From positions 1 to 64,000 of the forward strand of contig BLLK01000057.1 of the NCBI GenBank assembly GCA_021927905.1: a stretch of DNA of 64,000 nt. The letters run 5' to 3'. This DNA comes from Chaetoceros tenuissimus (lineage: Eukaryota; Bacillariophyta; Thalassiosirophyceae; Chaetocerotales; Chaetocerotaceae). Of the stretch, positions 10,012 to 20,392 are shown piece by piece (the first letter of the stretch is position 1; each line of letters opens with the position of its first letter). The notes beneath the pieces are model-generated. The model saw only the letters and a program-made list of their open reading frames with translations. It had not been told where the DNA came from and did no database searches. The translations under genes were made by a program, and so were the position numbers.

Positions 10012-13000
10012 ATGTCATCTTCCAATTCAGATGAAGAACTCATCTGTCCCAAAGGCTACATCTGCGATTTCTACAATGATACAATCGTCAAACCGCTACG
10101 AACTTACAGTTGTAAACAATTGCAACTGGATGTCATCGAAGAAGGATACGGTGATATTCTAGCTGGAATCTATTGTAAAAATGATACACTGGAAAATGGA
10201 GGCGCACAGATCTCCAATTGTCCTTCGGGTCACTACTGCCCGGATCCAGATGTAGATCCGATTGTGTGTAGAGCTGGTGTGTATTGTCCAGCAAAGGTAC
10301 GTCTTTCCTAATGGGCCCTAAGAAATATGTGTTTTCTTCTTCCTTATCATATTCAATATATTATTATTATCACTACAATGATGTACTCACTCAATATTTT
10401 ATCATTCACCATAGTCTGCCAAGGAAGATCAGTACCCATGCAGAAACTGCAAAGAAGGCGCAACACGATACAGTATTGATATTCTATCACTCACTATTCT
10501 TGTCCTGTTGACGATTGTACTCCCAATCCTAGTTCTCATAATATCTAAAATCCGTACCTCTCTACGAAAAGAGAAACAAAATTCTGCTCCATTGCGTGGT
10601 GATCTGAAACCATCTTTCCGATCGGTACAAAAGATGAAGGAAATTTTGAAAATGATTGATGAACGACTTGGAGATACCTATGTTTGTAAATTTGATAAAG
10701 AAGGTAATATCATCGGTCATGACAATGATAAACTCTTTGATGCCATTGATGTAGATGGCAGTGGGATCATATCCTATGAAGAATTGGATAAGGCTATGGC
10801 ACTCACCGGTGATCAATTGAACATGTTTATTCGTCAAATGAATCGTAAAGCTGGTAATGAGGATAATGACAAATTCATTTCTAGAGAATGTTTTGTCAAA
10901 TACTTTTTTGAAACGATTCAAGCTGCTAGTAACTTTGATCCAACTGTTGAGGATGCGAAACTGGTGTTTGATTCGATTCCACGCAATAATAAGGAGAGTA
11001 TGGGAGGAGTGGATATGGTTGCTTTGGAATCGTTATATGCCTCTAGTCTTTCTACATTCTTGAGTGAAAAACAAATTTTGACATTGATAAGGCTTTTTGA
11101 AGCACGTCTGAAAACGATGGAAAGGAATGTTGTACATGGAAATGACGAGATTGAGGTTGTTGCTGGTGATGCACATGAGAATGACGATGGAAGTTTGGCG
11201 CAAGATGTACCTTCGCAACGATCTACAGGAATTACTGGATCTCGTTCGTTACTCAAACGTTCTTCAAGTTTGCACATTACAAAAGAAGAGTTTTTGAATC
11301 TTTATCCTGTCTTACTTCATGAGATGACCGGGAAGAGAGAAGAAAAACGACACCCATTTGATATCCAGTTTGAAAATCTTTCACTGGTGGTCGGATCTGA
11401 AGAAAATGAGAAAGTTGTAGTGAATGAGGTTTCGGGTCGAATTAGAGCGGGAACAATGACCGCCCTGATGGGTACGTATATTGAAAAGATATGTTAATTA
11501 TCATTGACACTCGATCGAAAAACAATTGTAACTAACAATGTATCCACAATCCAAAACAAGGAGGAAGCGGTGCAGGGAAGACATCTCTTTTGAATGCACT
11601 TTGTGGACGCGCCTACTATGGTAAAACATCCGGTACCATCAATATTAACGGTAAGAAGACAAACATAGACACTTGTAAAGACTCTACTGGTTTCGTACCA
11701 CAGGATGATATAGTGTATGCGGAGTTAACGGTGAAGGAGAACCTAATGTTTGCCGGTAAATTACGCCTTCCTCGCGGAACTCCGTTAAGCAAAATTGAAG
11801 ATCTTGCAGACGATGTGATTGCCGACCTTGGATTGACCAGAGTTTCTTCGAGCATTGTGGGTGACGTTACTAGAAGAGGCATTTCGGGCGGAGAAAAAAA
11901 AAGAGTCAGCATAGGACTAGAACTCATGAGCAAGCCATCAATTTTGTTTCTAGATGAACCCACAAGGTAAGAGATATCAAAAGTTGGCAATGAATATAGT
12001 ATTTTCATCAATATTTCTTATCACACCTATTTTATCGTCACAGCGGGTTAGATTCTTCATCTGCAATGACTGTCATGGGATCATTGTCAAATCTAGTCCG
12101 TAATCAAGGAATGACAGTTTGGTAAGATGAATATTATTTGCTTTTCATGCATCGACCCTTTATGATTTCTTCACTTATTCTCTCCCATCTCTATACAGCA
12201 CTGTTATTCACCAGCCAAGAAAACAAATTTACGACATGTGCGACTCGTTGATTTTACTCGGCGTCGGAGGAAACATGGTGTATCATGGATCATCATCAAT
12301 GGCTAAAGATTACTTCATTAACTTAGGGTATGAGCTTGGAGAAGGCGAGTCAATTGCTGATTGGATGATTGACATCAGCAGCGGCGAACTGGGTCCGACA
12401 TCTATTACGATGGACGGTAATGTCAGATCCGAAGAAGCAGCCATAGATAACGACGATTCTGATATTTCCTATGACGAGGAACCAATTGAAGCTGTATTCC
12501 AGCCATTGATAAACGAGAACATGGATGAAGGTTTGAAAGTAGAAGCGAATAGAGAAAGGTAAGTTGATGATGTGTACGCTTTATCATGTTGAAACCTGTC
12601 TAAACTTAATTTGACCATCTTTTTGCACAGGCTGTATGATGCATGGCGTCGTCACTTTGACAGTCTTGGAGAAAGTGAGAAGCAACTCTATAATAAACCA
12701 CTCTCTATGCCGTCCGTCGGGCCTGTTGAGAGAATTGTAGCAAATGTCTTCAAATCTACAAAAGAATCCAAGGTTGGAATCACACTTGGGAATGAGAATG
12801 AAAAAGTTGTCGTATGTGAATTGACTGGTTTATTTGCAGCAACAGGTGAGTACTATTACACTACTACCACATAATTTAAGAAGTATTGCGTGGTTGAGAA
12901 GGACATTGCTGACAAAAGTTGTTGTTCTCTATTTAGAGTTACAAGTGGGGGACGAAGTCATCAAAGTCAACGGTACATCGATAGTTGGAACGGATAGCTC

Positions 13001-15064
13001 TCATGCTATTGGCATGATCAAAAGTCAAATTGGAGACATTACCGTCGTTGCGTTGAGATCTTCAAATACAAGGCCACCGGCAAGGACATTTCCATCATTT
13101 TTCAACCAAGTTTCAAACCAGATCAAAAGATGTGTATTATTATTCACTCGCAACATACATGCAAAGATATTGGAAATCTTAATCATCGTTTTTGGAACAA
13201 TTATTATCACTCTAATTGAACAGCCACTCAGTCTCAATGAAGATATTAATCCTCAAATTCCAAGCGAGTACTATGTGTTGACTTCTGTTGGTGAAGAACC
13301 AGGTCTCTTTGATGTTTCTCTCAATTATATTTTTAGGCACTCGATAGAAAGCGCCGGTAAAGTTACTGGATTTGGAACTAAGATATCAACTATCATCGGT
13401 GTTCTTGTTACTCTATCAAGTGCCAAAGTGATCACTGACAAGAGAGTCGAATTCTATCGGGAAGCTGCTTCGGGATACGACATTAGCGCCTACCTTTTGG
13501 CAGTGATTTTGTTTAACACTCTTGAGGTCACTGTAAAGATGACTATCTCATCTTTATTTGCTTATTCATTAAGAAATACAGCTACAAATCCCGGAAACTT
13601 CGTACTACAGTTCATCCTTCTCGGGTGGACATCATCAGCTTGGGGATTTGTATTTGCATTGCTCGTTCCAGCTCAAAGTGTGACTCTGGTCTGTGCATTC
13701 TTTGCTATCTTTACAAACTTACTGCTTTCTGGTGCGAATGGAGCTGCAATTGAATACACTGATATCTATAGAAGAGGTGGAATCTTTTCGTTAATTCCAG
13801 GTCTTTTCGCACCTAACAGATACTTCGTTGAGGCCATGGCTGTCAATGAATTTCGATCATTATCTGTTCAACATGGTTTCACTGAATTCACACTCCTGGA
13901 TGATGGATACGAAATGCACGACGGTACTTATGTAGATGGCACAGAGAAGTTTCTTTCAGTTGGATTTAATTCTACTTCTCTTGCAATGAACGATCCTTAT
14001 GTCTTTGAAGAAAGCAGATCAGGCTGGTTCAACAATGTGCTCCCTTGTTTTTTGGTTGGACTGACCGTGCGTCTTTTAGCTTTCATTTTGGTAAGTAGAA
14101 TAGCGTAGACATCGACTATTTTTTAAATATCTCTCTGATTTCCTGCTTCTGTATTGCAATAATTTTACAGCTGCAACTATGTGACCGCAAAAAGATGCTG
14201 AAGAAGCCAATCGTGATGAGTAGGGGTAAATACAAATTGTTTCTATTGTGTGTGGTATTTGCATCATCTTTGGGTGTTGCTATTTTCACCTTCATTGATA
14301 GATACGGTGAAAATGGATTGTGTAAGGTCGATGACAAGACAAAGCTTGGAGACGGTACGTGTGATCTGGAAGGTAACTACAATACAAAGTTTTGTAGGTA
14401 CGACTCGTCTTGTGATTTTTACAACGGTATAAAGTATTGCAGGAACGACTGCTTAGTTCATAATAGAAAACAAGATATGATCAGAAAGTATCCGGAATGT
14501 GAATGCCCCAATTGTGAAGAGGAGGATAAAGATATATATGACTTCATGGGTACTGGTTACTGTGATAGGTACTCTAGTATTTTTGAATCTTTGAACACGA
14601 CTGAATGTGGATGGGATGGAGGAGACTGTGTCGACCTTAACAGACGTAAGAAAGAAATGATGATCAAATATCCTAATTGTTCAACTGATGACAGGGATTA
14701 CGAGGAATTGGGAGATGGAAGGTGTCGGGGTTATTTGAACAAAGAAGAATGTGGATGGGATGGCGGAGACTGCGACGAACTGAACAGACGTAAGAAAGAA
14801 ATGATGAGCAAATATCCCAATTGCTCAACTGATGAATGGGTTTACGAGATATTGGGAGATGGAAGTTGTTGGTCAATTTATAACAAAGAAGAATGTGGAT
14901 GGGATGGTGGTGATTGCGTCGAATTCAATCAAAAGAAGAATCAATATCCTGATTGCGTTTCTCTTGATGATTGGAATTACGAATCCCTTGGTGATGGATA
15001 TTGCGATTGGTATCGTGACTTTGACAATGAAGAATGTGGGTGGGATGATGGAGATTGTTTGTAA
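10012..15064 (+). CDS. ABCG-type half transporter with EF-hand, PDZ and LNR modules
   Basis: Eight exons join in frame (10012-10296, 10415-11471, 11561-11966, 12044-12121, 12199-12558, 12631-12845, 12937-14090, 14171-15064), about 1,482 residues. Order: Cys-rich region (CPSGHYCPDPD), one membrane segment (ILVLLTIVLPILVLII), an EF-hand (DVDGSGIISYEEL), the nucleotide-binding domain with Walker A GGSGAGKTSLLNAL, signature ISGGEKKRVSIG, Walker B LFLDEPTSGLDSSSA, then a PDZ fold (VGITLG, then LQVGDEVIKVNGTSIVG), the ABCG membrane domain, one more membrane helix, and a Cys-rich tail with LNR-like repeats (NKEECGWDGGDC, four times). NBD-first order marks ABCG/White, which export lipids or small molecules. 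No signal peptide precedes the Cys-rich start and the 5.4-kb element ends 196 bases upstream, so a 5' exon may be missing or displaced. Calcium sensing through the EF-hand is inference. Confidence 0.85.
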
Positions 15065-15440
15065 AAAAGGTCCATGTCAGGAATAAAATATATATGTATG
15101 TATTGAAAAATGAGATAGTATTAAGAAAGGAACATTCATTAATGTCACTGGTGTACGTTGTAGATAGTCTTTGTAAACATGGCGGTTATTTCAAGTAACT
15201 GCACTTTCCTTGCTCATATTTTCATTTGTCAATTTTAAGAGATGATTTCTTGGAAGCCACGAAGCGGACCCCTTGATATATTCTATATTATTTTTATCTA
15301 TTTACTATTAAATAAGCAAAATTATACTATGTGACTTGGATTCAAGTTTTCTCTGGCGATGTATGATGAAAGTGTAGAAAATATATTTTATCTTCATCAA
15401 AACGGATAGTGAGAAAGATGATTTGAAAACTTTCTAGAAA
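15065..15440. other. Intergenic, one copy of a short dispersed motif
   Basis: No gene seen. It contains TTTGTAAACATGGCGGTTATTT at 15171-15192, the first of three copies of this motif (others at 15563-15584 and 17753-17775). Confidence 0.5.
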
Positions 15441-15530
15441 AATGAAATAGGTATCAATCCACTGCATTATCTAGAGGAGAATCGTTTTGTGGACATCGAC
15501 CAGAGAATTCTTGATAGATGTCTGATGTAC
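15441..15530 (+). pseudogene. Relic of the C-terminus of a BspA-type LRR gene
   Basis: The plus strand reads NEIGINPLHYLEEN followed by DIDQRILDRC, closely matching the end of the neighbouring LRR gene (ALGITPLHYLEEN, DIDQRILVKR at 16468-16550). Nothing upstream keeps the frame. This is the tail of a decayed tandem copy. Confidence 0.7.
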
Positions 15531-15757
15531 TCTCTCTCCTAAGTATTGCCTTTCTTGCGATGTTTATAAACATGGCAGTTATATTTTAACGTCCGTATCT
15601 TTTTTACATGAGCGAGGAGATTGCATGAAAAATACAAAACAGCAGCAGCTATTAACATAGAGAGTGTGATTCAAACAAGACCAGGCAGGCTGAATGGTAG
15701 AATGATGAGCAATATTCATTTACTTCACTAGCAGTTGATCAGCAAAAAGTATATGCA

Positions 15758-16584
15758 TTGAATCAAATAAAGCTGCAAAGAGGTTTCACGAACAAGGAAC
15801 AATGGGCAGAGATAGTAGCATTAGGTCCGGGAGTCCGAATGTTCCAAGGAAAGGAGACTCTCTTTTACAATGGAGAGATACTAGTTGATGATGATGACTT
15901 TGTTACCTATAATTGGGAAGAGAGGTGCACTTGGAAAGTCACTATATTCTTCCTAGAGCAAAAATCATTCCTCAAGCAAGGTACTTTCAATGAATGTGAC
16001 AATGCGAAGGTAGTATCATGGCTGGTACAGTCAAGAGAATTGAACATGTGGGTTTTATTGGTTGCAGGAGTCTCGAGTATGTAAAACTCTCCAGAAATCT
16101 CGAGTACGGAGAGAATACATTTTACAGCTGCTGGTCTCTGACTTCAATCTTTATCCCTCAATCGTGTAGAGTGATTGATAGGGATGCATTTCGTGGTTGT
16201 AAAGAATTGATCATCTTACATGTCCCTCAAACAACTGAACTTGGAGAAACAATTATAAGTGAAACGGCTTTGATTGAAAGTTCCCCATTTGAGACAGAAT
16301 ATCGTGGTGAATATGACGGCAACGATGAGGAAGTCAACACATCGATCAAGAATATGAATGGGAACGATGAAAAATACGCCTTACATAGAGCATGTTCATC
16401 GTTTGATCCGCAAACCGACACAGTTAATGTAATAGTCAAAAGCAAAGGCCTAGCAGCTTTTCAAAAGGAAAACGCACTCGGTATCACCCCGTTGCATTAT
16501 TTGGAAGAAAATCCCTTAGCGGATATTGACCAGAGAATTCTTGTGAAGAGGTACATTCTAGAAATGATGGGCGAGACTATTTGA
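15758..16584 (+). pseudogene. BspA-type LRR protein, degenerate
   Basis: This is a member of a diatom family with an N-terminal PGVRMFQGKETLFYNGE module, LRR_5-type repeats (VKRIEHVGFIGCRSLEYVKL, SLTSIFIPQSCRVI) and a C-terminal ankyrin-like part (YALHRACSSFDP, GITPLHYLEENP). Family members usually begin with a Met near KLQRGFTNKEQW; here that codon is ATA and no in-frame ATG precedes it. A one-base loss near 16013 moves the frame: NECDNAKV is in frame 2, while MAGTVKRIE is in frame 1. The third-line module is also eroded (WKVTIFFLEQK where relatives have WEVIIVLPGVE). LRR proteins of this type are thought to bind other molecules; no catalytic role is expected. The intact second half (16018-16584) might still be expressed. 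Confidence 0.75.
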
Positions 16585-16641
16585 AATACAAAATATAATT
16601 TGTTTACTTTAAAGAAAAGTGAGACTTTATCGCTTAATTGA

Positions 16642-17473
16642 TTAGATAATCACTCCCATCGTATCTAAAATGTATTTGTTGACTATCTCTTTCTCCGATG
16701 TAGTAGTAAACGTATTGGCTTCTAAATATTGGGAAGGCGTGATACCAATTGCGTTTGTCATTCTCATGGCTTTGATGCCATGTTCGTTTACTAGAGCATG
16801 GATGATTTCAGCTAAAGGATTGTATGAAGCGCAAGCGCGGTGAAGAGCGTATGATTCTTCATTATTCATGGACTTGACCCAATGAACTGCTTCCTCATCA
16901 TCGTCCTCCTCATATTCGCCATCTTCATCAGTTTCAATTGGAGATCTCTTTATCAAAGCCGTGTTTTGAAAAACTAATCCACCAACTCGAATATTCTGAG
17001 AAATATTCAAGATTAACAACTGTTTGCAATCACAAAATGCCTCTCTACCAATAAATCTACAGGATGGCGGAATAAATATTGAAGTTAGAGATTCACAGCT
17101 CCAGAATGCTCTCCATCCGATGGATTCCAAATTTCTTGAAAGCTTGACAAACTTGAGATCAAAGCATTGAGCGAAAGCATCAGTTTCAATTCTTCGAACT
17201 GTATCCGACATGATTACTGTCTCAAGATTAAAGCAGCCATTCAAAGTCCCAGCTGGAATGATCTCAACTCCTGGCAATACAATGATGACTTGCCACGAGT
17301 CTCTTTCTCTTTCATCATAGATAAGATTCTATATCATAGATTAGAGGATGACCATTATTATCTCCGTCCTCATCATCCCAAAGTTTCTCTCCATTGTAGA
17401 AAAAATTCATCTTTCCTTTGTAAGTTCTGATTCCTGGTACAAATCTCCGCCATTCTTCTGTCTGCACTCTCAT
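16642..17473 (-). pseudogene. BspA-type LRR protein with one frame break
   Basis: The minus strand starts at an ATG at 17473 (MRVQTEEWRRFVPGIRTYKG, then FFYNGEKLWDDED) and runs into a stop; the family sequence resumes one frame over at DERERDSWQVIIVLPGVEI and continues to the stop at 16642 with four LRR_5-like repeats and the ankyrin-like tail (YALHRACASYNP, GITPSQYLEAN). One indel near 17315-17330 separates the two parts, so this is a recent pseudogene or contains a sequencing error. It converges with the degenerate LRR copy at 15758-16584, and the two 3' ends are 57 bases apart, as expected from local inverted duplication. Confidence 0.75.
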
Positions 17474-18019
17474 CTCGTAGACAATGTATAAATGATCAGC
17501 CAGATCTAATGGCTAGATTGGCTGGGTACGTTTCCAGTCTGTTTATAGAATGAAAAATTATCTTTTCATTCAAATTTTCTATGGTACCGGTTCAACGTTA
17601 TGTAAACTGACTTTTTAGTTGTGGTCCTTTTTTGTTTATATTTATCCCATCTCATGAGCAATACATGTGTTTTGCTGTGTGCTGCTCGCTGGCACCATTT
17701 GCACTGCGTTTTGTTTGCTGCTTCGACAACTGTGTTGTGCGCCAGTGCCGTGTTTGTAAACATGGCAGTTATTTTATTTATAATAACGTCACTTTGTCTC
17801 CTCTGAAATTAAGTGAAAGTATGTACGTACTTACTTAGTTTCAACTTGAAATAAGGAAGCTTGATGTGGATCGTTCGGAGGACAACAACAACTTCTTTTC
17901 AGCCAACTGTTATCCTAAGGCCGGAAGATATGTGGTAAAAACAGTAATCATAGGGAAGTGCATAGTCTCTATTAAACTTTCATGTATTGATTTGAAACTT
18001 GAAACTAGAGAATACAAAC
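17474..18019. other. Intergenic between divergent genes
   Basis: No gene seen. It holds the third copy of the TGTTTGTAAACATGGCAGTTATTTT motif (17751-17775), here followed by AATAACGTCAC. Probably contains the promoter of the CitE-like gene that starts at 18020. Confidence 0.45.
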
Positions 18020-20065
18020 ATGGCAGCTCGACAAATGCTCAAGTTCATGATGGGATCAGCTCCAAAAAGAAGCTATGCTGGGAAAGAAACAAGCAACAGC
18101 AGATTTCAACATCTCTGTCGCACACACCTCTTTCTACATCCCAAAGCTGGACTGCGTAGAAACAAATTCTGGAGGCAAACTATGGAGAGCGACGTTTTGG
18201 TTATGGACTTTCAGGATGGATGTCCTCCAGAAGAAAGACATCATGTGGTACGTTCATTCATTCTATTCTTCTTTCTATACAAATGCTTAGCATACTAGGC
18301 CCAATGTAGCTTTCGGGCATTATATTTCATGAGAAAATGATGCTCATCATCTCTTCTCTTTTAGATGAAAGGCTTATCTCAAGCTCATGAAATATATCCA
18401 AACATGAGTCTATCAGTTCGAGTTACTGAATTGGAAAGAGATGTAATAAATGACGCTACTGGAAGTTCCACAATCTTTGACGAATTACGTGCAAGCATGT
18501 CACAGAAGCAAGTTTATTGGATGATGCTTCCAATGTGTGATGATGAAAAGGATGTCCAAGAATATATTGACATGATTAATCACATTGATCCATTATGGTT
18601 GAAACATCATGGTGCTTTAAAAATTGTATGTGAAACCCCAAAAGGTATTAAAAATCTTGATAGTATTCTTGGCGAGCATCCGGAAATTCAAGGTGTCATT
18701 GCTGGTGGTGGTGACTATTTCAGATTTGCACAGTGTAAAGACAATCTTTTATTGCCTCATTTACGCTTTGAGATTCTAAACACATGTCTAGCTCATGGTA
18801 GAGTACCAATTGATACCCCTCCATTGTCATTGGGCGAAAGCGGGACGAGGCACTTTCAGAGTGGTTTTGATTTTGGCTTTCGTTCTGGAATCACTCTTCA
18901 TCCAACTCAAGTAAAAACTGCGAATAAAATCTTTTCTCCCAATCAAGAGCAAATTGAAGAAAATAAAATCTACATCGATCCTTGGCTCGAGAAGAGGCAA
19001 ACTGGATACAAACGTAATTCAGGTGACGATTTTATTGGGCCGCCTCATATGAAGCAAAGACACTGGCAACTGAAATTTCATGATCATATCTTGGCCAAAA
19101 AGAGAAGTCATATTCAAACTATCGACAAAGATATCATTCATAAGGTTCAATCCCTTCTTGCGAGTGTACATGATAACTACACTTCTCAGCAGACTTCGAG
19201 TAACTTCCTGAATACACTCATGTTCATTGCTATTTCGAGTTCTTGTCACGCAAGACATGATGACCTTATTGCCAATCTTGGCTTTTCAAATGTAAAAATC
19301 TTCAATGATAACAAGGAGAACCCATCAAACTTCGAAGATGCAGCTTATACAAGCTCTCAAATTATCGGTCGTCGTTTAACATCTGCTGGTCAAGTAATTG
19401 TCACTTGCAAGGTACAAGTTTTGAATGAGAACTTCCAAACATTGTGTGAAGTAGAACGAAGACTTTTAGAACGTAAGCTTACATTTGACGATCATGCCAA
19501 CGAGGGCGTGTATCCTCATGCTCAAGACCATCGCTACAAAAGATTGACTCCTTCGTGCGTCGAAGAAATCATATCAAAGCCGACTACTGAACTAATCAAT
19601 GAAATTACCTTCAATGCATCTATAACAGAAGAAATTCATGCTGAATATTGTAAACTTCTCAAGCTCGATGCTCCTTTGCATCATACTCGAAGCGAGTTGC
19701 CCACGGTGCCATCAACATTGCATTTGGCACATCATCAGCAGTCACTCTCAGATATATATCTTCCAACAGATTCTTACTTCCAGAATATCACATTTCATGC
19801 ACCAATGAAACCAAATGAGAAGTATTCGACAAAGAAATTATCTTTTATCAACGACGAAGGAAAGCCTACCTATTTATCGATTCTTAATGATGCAGATGGA
19901 AACTTACTGTCCTCCATGCTTATACAGCGTGGTAGAGGGATGGCAATGAATGAAATTGAAGCTTATGGATTGCATAATAATATCTCTGATGATCTACGTG
20001 AGCAACATTGTTTTAAACAAGCTTATGGATTGCGTAATAAAATCTCTGATAATCTACGTACGTGA
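18020..20065 (+). CDS. CitE/HpcH-type lyase fused to a MaoC-like hot-dog domain
   Basis: Two exons: 18020-18247 (donor GTACGT) and 18365-20065 (acceptor CTTTTAG), about 642 residues. The start MAARQMLKFMMGSAPKRSYAG looks like a mitochondrial targeting peptide. Residues ~35-260 fit the HpcH/HpaI aldolase/citrate lyase beta family: THLFLHPKAG, VLVMDFQDGCPPEERHHV (the usual LDLEDAV position), ALKIVCETPKGIKN, and GVIAGGGDYFR. CitE-family enzymes cleave or form acyl-CoA esters such as malyl- or citramalyl-CoA using Mg2+. Residues ~290-470 look like a MaoC-type acyl-CoA hydratase (NTLMFIAISSS, LIANLGFSNVKIF, GRRLTSAGQVIVTCKVQVLN). The last ~40 residues contain a perfect-looking duplication (EAYGLHNNISDDLRE and QAYGLRNKISDNLRT). 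The exact substrate is not readable. Confidence 0.7.
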
Positions 20066-20084
20066 GTAAGAATGTTTAAAAAGT

Positions 20085-20215
20085 GTAGAGATTTGTAGGA
20101 GCACATGTAGATTTCCATCTTGTGAGGAACGAGAACTTATATTTGACGATCATTCTTACGAGGGCTGGTATTCCCATAGGCATGACTATAGCATAATAAA
20201 GAAAAGCAATTGAAA
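20085..20215 (+). pseudogene. Short relic of the CitE-like gene
   Basis: GAACTTATATTTGACGATCATTCTTACGAGGG and the following bases match, with changes, the CitE gene at about 19470-19545 (GTAAGCTTACATTTGACGATCATGCC...). No frame is preserved. The neighbouring word GGAGCA...AGATTTCCATCTT also recurs near 23830-23912. Confidence 0.6.
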
Positions 20216-20392
20216 TATACGCATGCGTAAAAATTACATTCAAATAAATTATTATATAATTAGGATAGCAAGGCTTTGCTCAATTCAGGATTTTCAACCA
20301 GTCCTATTACTTTCTTCTCCTTCTCCATTTTGCTCCTCAATATCCAACATACTTAGCTTTGCAAATGTAATCATCCATATCTTTCCAGTACC

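Noticed and set aside
17566-17838. Three short frames around 17.6-17.8 kb
   Set aside because: They overlap each other and a dispersed repeat motif; no domain.
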